Below are positions 11,029 through 22,731 of a stretch of 64,000 nt of DNA, one piece after another. The position numbers were made by a program, and so were the translations under genes. The notes under the pieces were generated by a model, which did not search any database, had not been told where the DNA came from, and saw only the letters and a program-made list of their open reading frames with translations. The DNA comes from Bactrocera neohumeralis. Lineage: Eukaryota > Arthropoda > Insecta > Diptera > Tephritidae. Position 1 is the first letter of the stretch. Each line of letters begins with the position of its first letter. Location: contig NW_026089624.1 of the NCBI RefSeq assembly GCF_024586455.1, positions 5,175,341 through 5,239,340 of the forward strand, written 5' to 3'.

Positions 11029-12135
11029 TCAAGTATTTAAGTTGTTGTTGGCGTTTGGAGTAAGATGTATTTGAGCAGTGTTAGTGCTCTTTACAGTGTC
11101 AGGGTGGGACTCTTCAGAAGAAGTTTTGTTGGATTCGGAAGGTACATGAATGGAATGTGATCTAGGAAGTTTTGAGTTGTTGTAATTGTTTGATTCGATT
11201 TGTTTTACTTTTTCTGCAAAAGTAGTGTTAGGAAGACTGGGGACTTGTGCTTTATGTAATTTTATAGCCTCACGCATCGTGCATTTGTTCTCAGTTTTAA
11301 TTTTGAGAATTTCTTTATATTGGATGTACTTTGGACAAGTATTAGAATATAATGGGTGCTCACCAGCGCAATTAGCGCATAAGGTGCGCAAACATTGTAC
11401 TGAGCCGTGAGTAGGGAAATTACAAGTTTCACACGCAGGTTTGTTGTTACACCTTTTAGTGGTATGCCCTAAGAGTTGACATGATTTACATCTCATTGGA
11501 TTTGGAAAATATGGTCTTACACGTGCTAAGCGCCATGAAACCTCCACTTTATCTGGTAATTCATATAAGTCGAAAGTAAGAAGGGTCACACTGGAGAACG
11601 AAGGTATTGTCCACCTTTTTTTTGAATTTATAGACTCCTACTACAACTTGCTCCTTCATGTTTTCAATAATTTCATCTTCAGGGACCCTATTGAGACATG
11701 GTGCAAACATTGTACCTTTGGAAAAGTTAAGGTTGTCTTGATAGCTTACTTTTACTTCGCAAATTCCATTCAATCGCTTTGTATTTAAAAAATCCTTGTT
11801 GGATTTTTTACCAGCAACAACAAATTACCATCCCTCAGCTCGGAAATAGAAATTATTTCTTTGCTTATAGCTTTCAAAGCTTTATGCACTGCAAAACACG
11901 AGTACTTCGATATTGGTTTTGTTGAATCACTTGCTGAAATAGTAAGGAATTTTGGATTGTTCTGTTTGGTTTTAGGTAGTTCGGGAAAAACTATGGGGTT
12001 ATATATCGTTTTTTTACGTTTTGCTTGGGGACATTCCGCTATTGTCCCCAAAATTTGGTGGCCCGGGGGCCATTGGAGATAATTAAAGCACAGACACTTG
12101 TGGTGAAGTTGTTTCAACTTTGAAATTACACGCAC
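11029..12135 (-). pseudogene. I-like LINE ORF1 (gag-like, three CCHC knuckles)
   Basis: Three frames make up this gene: 12135-11785, 11773-11561 and 11589-11029. The last carries CKSCQLLGHTTKRC, CETCNFPTHGSVQC and CANCAGEHPLYSNTC, three successive zinc knuckles that bind RNA. Upstream are FSKGTMFAPCLNRVPEDEI and VEVSWRLARVRPYFPNPMR segments. The C-terminal tail is polar (Asn/Ser/Thr rich). Frameshifts near 11780 and 11580 inactivate it. Confidence 0.75.
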
Positions 12136-12312
12136 AAGAATAATGCTTAGCGGAAAGCAGAAAATTTATGAGCACCACAGAGAAAGAATAGCCTGAAAAT
12201 ATATATATTTTCAAAGTTTAGAATTTTGTTGAAATAAACAAGATAATTTAAAATGGTGTATTCCTGTAACGCAGCCTCGCAGAAGAGAACAAATTGTATT
12301 ATATGTATAATA

Positions 12313-12765
12313 GGTTGTGAAAAAAGTCTTGCGGTATTTTCGCTAGTTGGCGCTGAAAGCGCGTAGTTCTAGTTTTATTCGTCGGGTCAAGCTCATTTCA
12401 CGCGCTAACACTTGTTTGATTGATTGTCGTTTCTTTTAAGTCGTTCGTGAGTTATAGCCTCCCAAACATGGAGCAAAATAAAGAGAAAATACGGCATATT
12501 TTACAGTACTACTACGATAAAGGCAAAAATGTAACTCAAGCCGCCAATAAAATTTGTGCAGTTTATGGACGATGGTTTCAACATTTTTTTTCTGGTGTAA
12601 AGGTGGTCGAAGATGCGCCACGCTTCGGAAGGCCTGTCGTCGAAAATTGAGATAAAATCACTGAATTGGTCGAAAGAGACCGGCATAGTAGCAGCCGTAA
12701 TATCGGTCAAGAGCTGGGCATGAGTCATCAAAAATTCATTTCAATTTCAATAAAAAAAAAAGATT
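12313..12765 (+). mobile_element. Internally deleted mariner (same lineage as 31691-32202)
   Basis: A TA is followed by the terminal repeat GGTTGTGAAAAAAGTCTTGC at 12313. The same repeat occurs inverted at the right end of the copy at 32202. The 5' UTR and the first transposase codons match the second copy closely. The right end is lost near 12765, where Helitron-like sequence begins. Confidence 0.78.
12468..12650 (+). pseudogene. Mariner transposase, N-terminal fragment
   Basis: The ATG at 12468 opens MEQNKEKIRHILQYYYDKGK, the N-terminal helix-turn-helix that binds the terminal repeat. Compared with the copy at 31843, about 14 codons are missing after AVYG, and the frame stops at 12650 after GRPVVEN. 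Sequence similar to the second helix-turn-helix continues to about 12740 out of frame. The catalytic domain is absent. Confidence 0.75.
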
Positions 12766-12769
12766 CAAT

Positions 12770-14236
12770 TCGTACGTTGTTTGCGATTATCATATCGACA
12801 TGATTCCTCTCGAATCCAAAAGATTTGTGGGTTAAGTACAGAGATGATATATCTGATGATGTTTTGCTGCTTGTGTGATGTCAAACTTTGAAACCTACAC
12901 TCCAAATGACTGCAGAAAATTACAATGAGACATTGATCACGATAGAAGATATGTGTTTATTGATGTCAAATAAAGTATTGTCATGTTTGGGAATGACAGC
13001 ACCCAATCGTCATGTGTACGATGTATTAAACCACGAGTTGTAAAGAGAACAACAGTAAACATTGGCAAAAACAGTTCGTAGAAATGTTCCACAATTAAAC
13101 AAAAAAGATTTCATACGACACTTCGATAGAAGCTGTGAAGAGTGGATCTGGTGGAATTTATTTCTTTCATGCTGCCGGAGGAACCGGAAAAACGTTCTGA
13201 ATATCGTTGCTTTTGGCTAGAATCAGATCACGAAATGATGTTGCTCTAGCGTTGACTTCATCTGGAATAGCTGCGATGCTGTTAGAAGGCAGAGGAACTG
13301 CACATTTTGCTTTAAAATTACCATAAAAAATGCAAATCACCGAAACACCAATTTGCAACATCGCCAAAAATAGCGCAATGGCAAAGATACTACAGGTATG
13401 CGAATTGACTGTTTGGGATGAATGCACAATGGCCCGTAAGAGACCCTTGGAGGCACTGTACAGAAAGTTGAAAGATCCTTTTGACAACCAAAATATTTTT
13501 GGTGGGGCCATGATTCTGTTGTCAGGTGATTTTCTTCCAGCTATACACCGATCAACTGTTGCTGATGGTCTAAATTTTTGGCAATACGTTAACACACTCT
13601 AATTAAAATATAATAAGAGAGTATTTTTGCAACAAGATGAAACCGCAAATGTATTTGCGAAGCAGTTGTTAGACATTGGAAATAATAAAGTCGCAGTGGA
13701 CACCTCGACCGGACTCATCACATTTCCCATAGATTTACATATGTCACATCACAGAACCAAAAGAGGAGCTTTCTCAGAGTGTTTCCCAGATATAGCACAG
13801 CAGTTCAATAACCATATTTGGCTGGGTAGACGACCAATATTGGCGGCGAAAAGTAAAAATGTTGAGGATTTCAATGCGGCCATTCAGAATTTTCTTCCAG
13901 AACAGTTGGTTTCCTTGAAATGAGTCGGCACCGTTATGAGCCAGAATTACGTAGTCAATTATCCCACAGAGTTTTTAAATTCACTGGAATTGCGTGGATT
14001 ACCACCTCACAATTTGTAGTTAAAAGTAGGATCAGTAGTAAGTAAGAAACATGATGTATCGAAAATAATAATACGAGTAAAACTTCACGAATAAACAAAA
14101 CGAATTCGTACTCAATAAAAAATATTTTCTAATGAAGCATGAAGTTTTATTATTATTTTGAAATTAGTTTATAGAACAGGTTAGGTCTTTTAACTATTGA
14201 TTGAGGCAGTACGAAATCTGCCGGGTCAGCTATTAT
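12770..14236 (+). mobile_element. Degraded Helitron (PIF1-like helicase end)
   Basis: The region encodes broken pieces of a Helitron PIF1-like helicase. It ends near 14236 with a short hairpin (GGCAGTACGAAATCTGCC) followed by GGGTCAGCTAT, resembling a Helitron 3' terminus (hairpin then CTRR, here mutated). The 5' Rep domain is not seen. Its left boundary with the mariner remnant near 12765 is approximate. Confidence 0.65.
13120..14030 (+). pseudogene. Helitron PIF1-like helicase fragment
   Basis: The sequence reads YFFHAAGGTGKTF (Walker A, about 13156-13196) and, after a stop, ALTSSGIAAMLLEGRGTAHF and LTVWDECTMARK (Walker B, about 13405-13440). GGAMILLSGDFLPAIHRST follows (motif III area). 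Then NVFAKQLLDIGNNKVAVDTS and ITFPIDLH (13645-13740) follow after another frame break, with NYVVNYPTEFLNSL near 13960. The family unwinds DNA during Helitron transposition. Stops and frameshifts near 13197, 13323 and 13920 make it dead. Confidence 0.78.
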
Positions 14237-14261
14237 GTCAATATTTTGCATTGATGTTCAC

Positions 14262-14635
14262 ATCTCTCAGACGCATACACCGTGATATAAATATTTCGTT
14301 GAAATAATTTTCTTTTGTAAAAGTTATTGAAGGTTGAAATTTAGGGGACGATAAAATTGTAAAATTATTTTCTCATAAACTACATACATGAGATAAATCG
14401 ATGAAATTTTGTGAAGTCAAAGAAAAATGTTCGTGCTATATTATAAATATTTTTTTCATGATCCATTTGTTTAAATAATAATATTTTACATAATTTTTTG
14501 TTAAACTATTGAAATTTTTTAAGTGTTCTTCACGCTAAAAAAAAATTGAAAAGTATGTAACATAACGCGGAAAATATTCACCAAAGATATTGAATTTTTT
14601 GTCCTCCTACCGCTCTTAAAACGTAGGGAGCAAAC
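14262..14635. repeat. Non-coding repeat related to MITE 26742-27228
   Basis: About 370 bases, starting at AGACGCATACACCGTGATAT, align in the same orientation with 26827-27190. Landmarks are GATGAAATTTTGTGAAGTCA and CCTACCGCTCTTAAA. The terminal inverted repeats visible at 26742 and 27228 are absent here, so this is a partial copy. Confidence 0.65.
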
Positions 14636-15120
14636 TGAAAAATATCACAAATCATATATTTGTATAAGCATTTTCATTAAATGGAGCTGCAATATATTTA
14701 AAGAAAATATCTTTTATTTTTTATATACATATGTAGATACAACTGCCTTGCATATGTACGTATAAAAGCCCACAACTTGAGAAAAAATTTCCAAATTGTA
14801 ACTAAAATGAATTTTTACAACTGACATCATCATCATTAACAGTTTTATCACATATACATTGGTGTGAACAAAACAGGAACAACAATGTGGTATTGTGAAG
14901 TTTTAAAATGTACTAATTTCTTATTAAATTACATTTTTTTTTAGATACAAGTATAATTTATAAAATCTTTCCTAACAGTGATTAGAATTTCTCACCATAC
15001 AAAGGTAAATAAAAACAAATTTTTACCTCTTTTTGTTCATACAACAGTACAATTCCGATATGAAGTAAATTTCCACTCTTTAATTTGTGTACAATGTCAG
15101 TATTGCCGCAAAAATTCTGC
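14636..15120. other. Non-coding, no feature recognised
   Basis: AT-rich sequence without credible coding potential, terminal repeats or RNA gene. The open frame starting near 14978 runs into the terminal repeat of the next element and is not a gene. Confidence 0.4.
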
Positions 15121-16237
15121 CAGAGATAAAGAGATGGCCAACTCTCCTGTTACTGAAAATGTGAGAACCGCTCACCTACCAAACTTTGACAGTTGACCGG
15201 ATCTGGTAGGTTTTGACGTTTTACAATTGGAATGAATGAAACGGTCAGATTGAAATTATACCAAAAATAAATATGATCGGAGGATTTGTTGCCGCCGTTC
15301 AAGATCCCTAATAAAAATGTAAAACAATGAAAATCAAAGAAAATTCGAAATTTAAATACATTTCATGAAACGTTTTGCAATGGAGAATAAACTTTCAATT
15401 ACCAGTGATTAAAAACATTTATTAATTGAGAACTAACAGACTTAATTACCCTTATTAAGTATTGAAAGATCAAAAGTCAGTTGTCTTAATATAACATAAA
15501 ATCATAAAAAAGGATTTAAGCAGTTTCGCCATATGGTTAAAGTCCAAAATGTAATAATTTGCAATCGTAATGAATGTTGGGTGTTTTAATTTAAATGCCC
15601 AAAAATCATTATTTTGTTCTGGCTGCAATGGAAAAATGAAATAAAAAACGCTTATTTGGATGCGCTCTCACTCTGGAATAAGTTAGGCTTCCCTTTATCC
15701 CTGCATTCTGTGATGAACATCAAGTTTTGGAGTAATTTCATTGATTTTTTCGCAACTTTTTGTGCCCTTCCTTCCGTAAACTGATATTCCTCTAATCTAG
15801 CCCTCGTTCGCACTTTGCTAACTTTGTGGGCTAAAAATTTGCCCATCCCTGGGTTACTTGAAACAATGGACTCTAGAGGAATACCTCAGTTGTTGGTACA
15901 TTAGTAACAACTGCAAACAGTATTCTTTATAGGGATAAAGGGAGAACCTACTTATTCCAATGTAAGAGACCATTATAATTATCTTTTTTTAAAACACTTT
16001 GCATTGTACTAGTTTTTAGGTATTTAAATTAAAACACCCAACATTTATTACGATTAAAAGTTAATATAGGTTGGTCATCTAATACATTTTTTATGATTTA
16101 GTGGTATATAGTATTAATACCACTAACTTTATAAACTTCTCAATAAATGGATTTAAACTTCCAATTGTAACACGTCAAAATCTATCCGATCCAGTTATTT
16201 CTAGTGACAAGAGTGTTGGGTATCTCTGATCTATCTG
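15121..16237. mobile_element. hAT-like element built of long nested inverted repeats
   Basis: The left end CAGAGATAAAGAGATGG (15121) is matched in inverted orientation near 16205-16237. Further inverted matches follow inward. These are 15190-15240 with 16150-16195, 15560-15600 with 16018-16055 (sharing CACCCAACATT) and 15665-15700 with about 15925-15975 (sharing CCCTTTATCCCT). The whole 1.1 kb is therefore close to a palindrome. The minus open frame 15846-15652 lies near the centre and has no recognised domain. The 8-bp flanks (AATTCTGC and AATTTAAT) match only in their first four bases, so the target duplication is unproven. Confidence 0.65.
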
Positions 16238-18370
16238 AATTTAATGGAATTTCTTAGATAGGTAGATTACGAATTGATATATTAAAAAAATTGAGTTTGT
16301 AAATTTTTGAGTTGATATATTATACTTACTAAAATCCAGAAATCATTAGTCACTTTTCGAACAATAATTTTGGCCTCCTTGGCTTCACTGCTATCAGACA
16401 CAACCAAAATTAAAAAAAAAAAATGGTTTCCATAAAATAAGATATTAAATGCTTTTTTTCTTTCCTTGAAACTGAAAAAAATGAAATTTTGCATTTTAGT
16501 TGATGAAGTAATGATTTTCAAGGTTCGAGCAGGACTTAGGCCGCGTATGTATGTAGGTCAGTTATCTTTGAATATGAATGACACCCCTGACTGACTTTTT
16601 CCTAGTGTACCAAAATTTTTTTATTTTAATTTATACCCTGTTGTTATATTTATATCATATATAGTTTTCATTGGAAGAATATAATATTTAGATTTCACTG
16701 AACTTAGTTAATCCTTACTTGTTTAATACAATAACCCCTGAAAATATTTCTCCGGCTTTGATCGTTGCAAAATGCGAGATATACCGAGATATACTTTTTT
16801 ACTTGATTTTCTTATATTTTATTATATCAAAGTTAAATCCGAAATAAGATTTAAACAATATCTTAAAGTGGATACTTTTCATTGAGATATTATTTATTGT
16901 TTCTTTTTGTCTTTCGCTTTCCAGGTTTTATACAAATCGGGCTGCAGATTATTCAAATAAAAATATAGTTGTACATAAATATATAGTATAATATGGAAAG
17001 TTGTAAATATTCGGCTATTCATAAACTAATTATAATTTAATTTTTTACTGCTGGTCATTAGATTAAACTATTTTAAAAGTGTTTACAATATATAATCTCA
17101 GATATTAAAATTACATATAGATTTATGATATAAGTACTGATGCGTGTGATCACTAATTTACATCCTCGACACATAAAAGTTTCACACATCTTTGCAATAT
17201 TTATTTCATTATTAAAAAAAATATACGTCCACAAATAAAATAAAATGCAAGTCCCACTTCTACTAAAAGATATTGGTTTTCATAAAACTGGATTTTTTAC
17301 GTAAATATTTTTTTGGTTTCAAAAGCATCTTTGTCTTCAAAATTACTGTTAATCAACATATTTAATAATACTGCCTTTTTTATTAAGCTAGCGGTATTTA
17401 ATATACATATGTATATAAATGTATTCGAATGAGTGTTATACATACATATGTTCACATAATCATTAAAATAATAGCTATTGACTATAGGGCAATTCAAAAT
17501 CTGGGGCAAATGGTGAATTGCAAATATGCAAGATTCACAATCTGGTGCAAATGGTGAATTGCAAATATGCAAGACCATTTGCACCAGATTGTGAATTGCC
17601 CTTATGTGTTAAACAGGTCACTCAAAGCTAACTAAATTTGTGATTTGTTATGCACTTCCTGCATATGTATTTCTTTACTATTTATATACTACATATAATA
17701 AATAAATATATTTCTTTGACTTGTCTTGTATTTATTATTCTAATTCATTGTTTATCTCATATAAATGTATCCAATCATATACTCCTAATTTATCCAAATT
17801 TACATCTATAGGAAACTACTTACGATATAATATCTTTTTACTGCTTATATTTTATTAAAAAATCTTTGTATAGTGTAATGCTTGGTAAAGCCCGGAAAAA
17901 AATGTATATTGCATATATTCTCTTATTAAGCTGACAAATGGTAAGTACAGTTATTATTTTATGTCTTGGCTATTATAATGGAGCTCAGAACTCTCTATTG
18001 AGAGTGATGTTTACGGATACTAAAAATTGAGCAGTGCTCATTACTTCAAATGAATTATATTTTCTTAAAATAACTTGCTCAAATGGATCGTAGTACATAA
18101 TGCTACAACATTCTTCGTAAATAACATATTCGGATTTTTGGTGTTATTTTTATACTTGAGAAAATACCCGTTATCAATACTTCTCACACTAATCATTACC
18201 ATGAGAAAAACTATGACTAGCTTGTATATCCAGTCAAAATTATAACAATTTTCAATTGTTTAGCTTAAACCTACGAACGTTGATCTTTTCGACTTATATA
18301 CTTATTATACATAAGTGACAGAAATGAAAAATAGTATTTCTTACTTTTATGACATTAACCCAAAAAATAT
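16238..18370. other. Non-coding AT-rich stretch with one palindromic repeat
   Basis: No credible gene is seen. A 115-bp palindromic element lies at 17487-17601 (separate entry). Sequence near 16755-16800 (CCGGCTTTGATCGTTGCA) resembles the 3' flank of the mini-me-like copy at 19785-19815, suggesting an older relic. Short open frames here have no homology. Confidence 0.4.
17487..17601. repeat. 115-bp palindromic MITE with internal tandem unit
   Basis: The element begins GGGCAATTCA and ends TGAATTGCCC. The left side holds two tandem copies of a unit containing CTGG(G/T)GCAAATGGTGAATTG, followed by AATATGCAAGA. The right side is the inverse ACCATTTGCACCAGATTGTG. It can fold into alternative hairpins. 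The flanks are ACTATA and TTATG, and no clear target duplication is seen. Confidence 0.65.
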
Positions 18371-19860
18371 TTTTATACTCTCGTAACATGTTTCTAGAAA
18401 GTATAAAAGTTTTAGTCAAAATACGGGTGAATGTTTGTCTGTCCGTACACCCGAGATGGTACAAAGAAGAACCGGTCTCAAAATTGGAATTTGGGAGTGG
18501 CTCCACTCATCTTTAGGTGAAATCCAATATCTAACTAATAGACCAATTTAAACTAACATTTTATATATTGGTCAATATTTGACGTATCCCATTGAAAGTC
18601 ACAAAGTAATAGTATGTCGTGATGTCAAATATGGACTAATGGCTAAATTAGCTTTCATATCTTATGTATAAAAATAAAACACTATGTCGTTATGTGCCCG
18701 AATAACGTCCGAACCGCAGCGCGTAAAGACTTGAAAATTTGCTCAGGTATTATTTGAGGACGGACATGGGTTACATTTTATATTTTTATGTTCATACATA
18801 AAAAAATATATTTCAAATTAAAAGCATGTGTTCTGTTTTCATGTAAGAAACATTGGAATATTTCTTTACTTCAGATATGTTCAGTAATTTTGGTTAACAT
18901 ATATACATACATAAATAGTATGTTTATAGATTATACTAATTGTTGTTAATGAAGAAGACGTTTTTTTCTTGGACACATCATTTGGAAGCATGGCATTAAT
19001 AATATCAATACAGAAAATCGTCTTAGCAGATGCATCGTCAGATATTGCGGCTACTTTGTTAGATGATGGACGCACAGACATTCATAACAAACCAAACAAA
19101 ACATGTTACATAACAAAAAATAGCGGAAAAGCTACAGTGCTGAAAAAAGTTCAACCATAATTTCAGATGAGTGCATGATATGCTCGTCAACAACGAGTTA
19201 TTAACAGAGTTTCGAAAATGTGTGAAATCCTTCAACAAATTTCCTTAGCTTCCGTGGTAGTTATCTTCATAAAATTGCATGGGGAGTATCCCAGTATACT
19301 TGAGCAATTTCAGAAGTTAAGGCAATCAGTCCAGACTCAAATACATCCGATATAATGATTTCTCACTTTTCAGCTAACTTTAAACCTTTTAAAATTGGTC
19401 AATAATAAATGAGTTAATTCAATGATATGAAATGGATATGTTTTCCTAACTATTATGAGGTTTAGCGCTGAATATGAATAAAATTGGTCTAGACCGTTTC
19501 TCTTGTCGACATTTTCCTCAACCAATTTAGCTACTTTGGTTGCATACATATATGTACAAGTATATCAAATACATACAAGTAACATTTGAGTTGATTAGAT
19601 TGATTTTAATATAAATACCTCGGACATGAAACAGGTATAGCAATGAAGATAAGTGAGTCTAATGCTTATAATAAAAGTTAATAAGACACCAAGTATGGTT
19701 ACAATACTTTCAGGTTTTCGTCGAATAATTAAATTGCAATGTCTTCGCAGCACTTTTTAAGTTTTGCCAATACCTTATAATACTTAATCGGCTTTGATCC
19801 TTGCATATAACGAGAGTATAAAATGTTCGGTTACACCCGAACTTAGACCTTCCTTACATT
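18371..19860 (+). mobile_element. Diverged mini-me-like (GTCY)n repeat, copy A
   Basis: The left end TTTTATACTCTCGTAACATG and the right end GAGAGTATAAAATGTTCGGT (19812-19831) match the two ends of the complete copies at 22732 and 23814. A short GTCTGTCCG tract lies near 18437. The interior is diverged and contains a block shared with the hAT element (18690-19165), which lengthens this copy to about 1.5 kb. Confidence 0.65.
18690..19165. repeat. Block shared with 6712-7240
   Basis: This block aligns with 6712-7240 from CCGAACCGCAG, through the TACATTTTATATTTTTATG area, to TTCATAACAAACCAAAC. It interrupts the mini-me-like copy A. The small open frames on both strands here (19081-18881 and 18969-19160) are not supported as genes. 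Confidence 0.5.
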
Positions 19861-20114
19861 TTACTTAATACTTTTTAGAGTTTCATCAAATTATTACATA
19901 TCATATATAAGTTATTAACTTCGGTTTTGTCAAATCGATAATATCTTTGAAAATAATAAAATCATTGTCCATTATTAGTTACGTTTAGGTTACTCGGAAA
20001 CACATTCGAGTAATTCCATTACATGCTTAACTTAAAAAATATAAAGAAAATTCCTCTGAAATATAATTTAGTGTTGTTGTGGCATAAAATGTTCTCAAAA
20101 CGTTAGGGGTATAA
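19861..20114. other. Non-coding spacer
   Basis: About 250 bases of AT-rich sequence between the mini-me-like copy and the 5' end of the next LINE. Nothing is recognised. Confidence 0.35.
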
Positions 20115-20333
20115 AAAAACAGTTTCGTTCGTGCTTGTTCATTTGAGGCATGCTTGCACGCGAGGGAGCGATGAGGAAAAACTGTAAGTTGGGCGTTCAC
20201 TGCTACCTAATACGCTATTTTTTTTCCACGACAGCCGGTTCTACGCACCGGAATTGACCCCGAATTTAATCCGGCCAAGAGCTGTTTTTTCGGTAATCTA
20301 ACTCTGTTTGGATCGGTAAGTGTTAATCTAAGT

Positions 20334-22170
20334 TTGTCGTCATTAGAGCAAAGCCTTGCAGCAGGGTTGCTCAGTATCCTCCTGACTCGTGCTTGCATTG
20401 AGTCCAACCCGGACCCGGAGGAATTTTTCTGCTGCGTTTGCGCTAAATTCTCCATCCAAACTCCACCTCGGTCAGGTGTAATACCTGCAATAAATGGAGC
20501 CATCTTAAGACCTGCTCAGGCCTTAAGACACATAGGGAGTGAACCACGAGTTACGAGGCCCCATGTTGCCAACGCGACACTAGCCTCTACGGCGGTGCAA
20601 ACTGCATACTGTTCTCGCGCTACGCCGCCACTCACCCCAAGTGGCCAACAGAGGACCTCCACGCTCCCCAGGAGCTCAAACAGGCAACATAGCTCCCACT
20701 CTGACTTGTCCATCCGGTCAGCCGAGGTAGAGCTCGAAATATTTAATATATACATCCCCCCAGTTACATGTTGACCTATATATATCACCCGAATATAGGA
20801 GCGCTACTTCGTGGTGAAAACCGTCTGGTACTAGGCGACTTTAGCGCGCATTTGGCATTCCTGCCAGTCTAACGATCGTAGGGGGATGGAGCTGGCGGAA
20901 CAAATTGACGACTCGACATTCTGCACAATGAATGTCGAAGCTCCTCCCAGAGTTATGGGCACCTGGCGACCTATGCTAACTTTAACATCAGACCATCTGC
21001 CCGTAATTATCTCGATCGAGAAACCTCCCGATTTTGTTTCTGTGGACAACCGCACCTTCGTTAACTTTAACAACGCTAACTGGATTGGCTTTACAGAATT
21101 TACTCCCTGCCGAAGCAGCCGTTTTGTCTAATGAGCGCGACACCTTACGCCATGCCGATCCCGGGGATCCCCGAATATGGGATCTCAATTTGGAGATTCG
21201 GCGATTGGTAAACCAGCATAAGCGGGCGCAATGGATAGAGCACCTGAAGTCCTGCAACCTTTCCACCGGTGTGAGTAAGCTTTGGGCTGCTGTCAACGCT
21301 TAGTCTAAGTGGACATGATGACGTGATGACCGAATTGATGTTGAAATCAATGGTGTTGCCTGATCGGACCCGAAGAAGTGTGCTATTTCAGCCGACAATT
21401 CACACTGCACCCTTCGGTAGACAAAACCAAGCAATGTGTTAACCGAAGGGTGCGCAAAGAGCCAAAGAATGCGCGCCACTTACTATCACCAATGAGCAGA
21501 TTTAGAATGTCATCAACAAAGCGAAATCATCCAAATACATTGGACCTGATGGAATCAACATGCTTGTGCTAAAGCATGTGATGCTAAGCAATTGACGTCG
21601 GTGGCATGTGTTCAAAAGCAAACAACTATCTCTCCGACCTTTCTCGTTTTTTCTCTTCACGGAACCCAACACTTTCCCCCACCAAATCCACAGCGACTAC
21701 ATTTACGAACTGGACGAAGGAGGATAGACTTGAGCTTAATATTGCAGTCGATGGCGTCAGGATTCTGACTGTCAATAATCCTAAGATTTTAGGTGTAACA
21801 TTTGATAGTCTATGCTGCTTCACTCCTCATACGACCGTGATTATCGCCAAGATACAGAGCTGAAAAAAAGTCCTCAAGTCGCTAGTCGGCAGCACATGAG
21901 GAAAAGACAAAGAAACGTTGCTGGCAACTTACAAGGCAATCGGCTGAAGAGCTCGAGTTGCAGCGAGAAACCTGAGTGACTCTTGCGCAGCTTCTTTCTG
22001 GATACTGTAGCAGGTTAAGCTCCTGCTTGTCCAGAATAGACCCTGACATATCCAACAACCTGCGTGCAATGAGTCTCCGCATGACACTGGTCACCTCTTT
22101 GCATTCCCCACCAACCCCCTTTGATCCGAACCCGTCGAAACAGCACGTTTCCTGGGCCTACCGCTAGATG
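20334..22170 (+). pseudogene. LINE polyprotein: zinc finger, endonuclease, RT remnants
   Basis: The N-terminus reads ACIESNPDPEEFFCCVCAKF, and in another frame VRCNTCNKWSHLKTCSGL, a Cys/His finger split by a frameshift near 20475. Endonuclease pieces follow: RLVLGDFSAH (20829-20855), MELAEQIDDSTFCTMN (20886) and LTLTSDHLPVIISIE (about 20979-21020). Then LNLEIRRLVNQHKRAQWIEH (21180s) leads to YIGPDGINMLVLKH of the RT (21538-21580). After a deletion the RT C-terminus reads SPTKSTATTFTNWTKEDRL and NNPKILGVTFDS (21670-21810). Many stops and frameshifts are present. Confidence 0.75.
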
Positions 22171-22226
22171 ACATCGACGATAACCTAGATAGCCATTATT
22201 ATCCCAACGGGGACGGATAATCGTTA

Positions 22227-22255
22227 GAACAACAACAACAACAACAACAACAACG
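22227..22255 (+). repeat. (AAC)n tail of LINE
   Basis: Nine or so AAC units directly follow the 3' end of the Jockey-type LINE. The short repeat is probably the element's own 3' terminus rather than an independent microsatellite. Confidence 0.7.
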
Positions 22256-22262
22256 CCATTCA

Positions 22263-22641
22263 TTTTACACTCTTGCAACTAGTTGGTACAGAGTATTCCA
22301 CTGTATCATCTAAAACTAAGGGAGATAGATATAGGGTTATGTATATATAAACGATCAGGATTACGAGAAAAGTTGAAATTCGGTTGACTGTCTATCTGTC
22401 CGTCCGTCCGTCCGTCCGTGCGTCCGTGTAAGCTGTAACTTGAGGTAAAATTTAGATATTTCGATGAATCTTGGTATAGGGTTTCTTAGTACAAAAAAAA
22501 TTACGAGTTCGAAGATAGTCGTAATCGGACCACTGCTATGCCCACAAACCGCCATTAACCAACATATAAAGCGCCATAACTAAGCACTAAGTTAAGATAT
22601 AAAGCTGTAATTTGGTACAGGGGATCCCTTCTTTACTTGTT
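22263..22641 (+). mobile_element. mini-me-like repeat, partial copy B
   Basis: It starts TTTTACACTCTTGCAAC, carries the conserved core around ACGATCAGGATTACGAG and a long (GTCY)n tract (22390-22427), then ends early at TTCTTTACTTGTT. About 380 bases of the roughly 1.07-kb consensus remain. It lies directly upstream of copy C in the same orientation. Confidence 0.75.
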
Positions 22642-22731
22642 CATTGTAAATTCTTTGATTGGTTGCAATTGCACCTAATTCCTGAAAAAGGTTTACAATA
22701 TACTTTTTAGAACTATAAATTTTGTCGTATA

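Larger units (their letters stand above)
9715..12135 (-). mobile_element. I-clade-like LINE, 3'-truncated
   Basis: Reading from 12135 downwards there is an ORF1 with three CCHC knuckles, then an endonuclease, and the element is cut at 9715 before any reverse transcriptase. The three-knuckle ORF1 and the endonuclease ending LCGSDHYPIVTE are typical of I-type elements. Frames are broken at several points. A 65-base inverted duplication sits between ORF1 and the endonuclease. Confidence 0.72.
20115..22257 (+). mobile_element. Internally deleted Jockey-superfamily LINE with (AAC)n tail
   Basis: The element keeps a GC-richer 5' region (promoter-like CAGTTTCGTTCGTGC near 20121), a zinc-finger N-terminus, endonuclease pieces, an RT start, the RT C-terminal region and a 3' AAC tail. 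The catalytic core of the RT is deleted between about 21590 and 21600. Base composition is clearly more GC-rich than the surroundings, as in many fly LINEs. Confidence 0.78.

Noticed and set aside
15652..15846. 64-codon minus-strand open frame in the near-palindromic element
   Set aside because: No hAT or other domain recognised; too short and not preserved in the partial copy at 4981.
17487..17601. CRISPR-like repeat array
   Set aside because: Only two direct units and one inverted copy, no spacers of regular length; eukaryotic context.
18881..19160. Open frames on both strands (63-66 codons) in the shared block
   Set aside because: The homologous block at 6998-7237 does not preserve the frames, so they are not under coding constraint.
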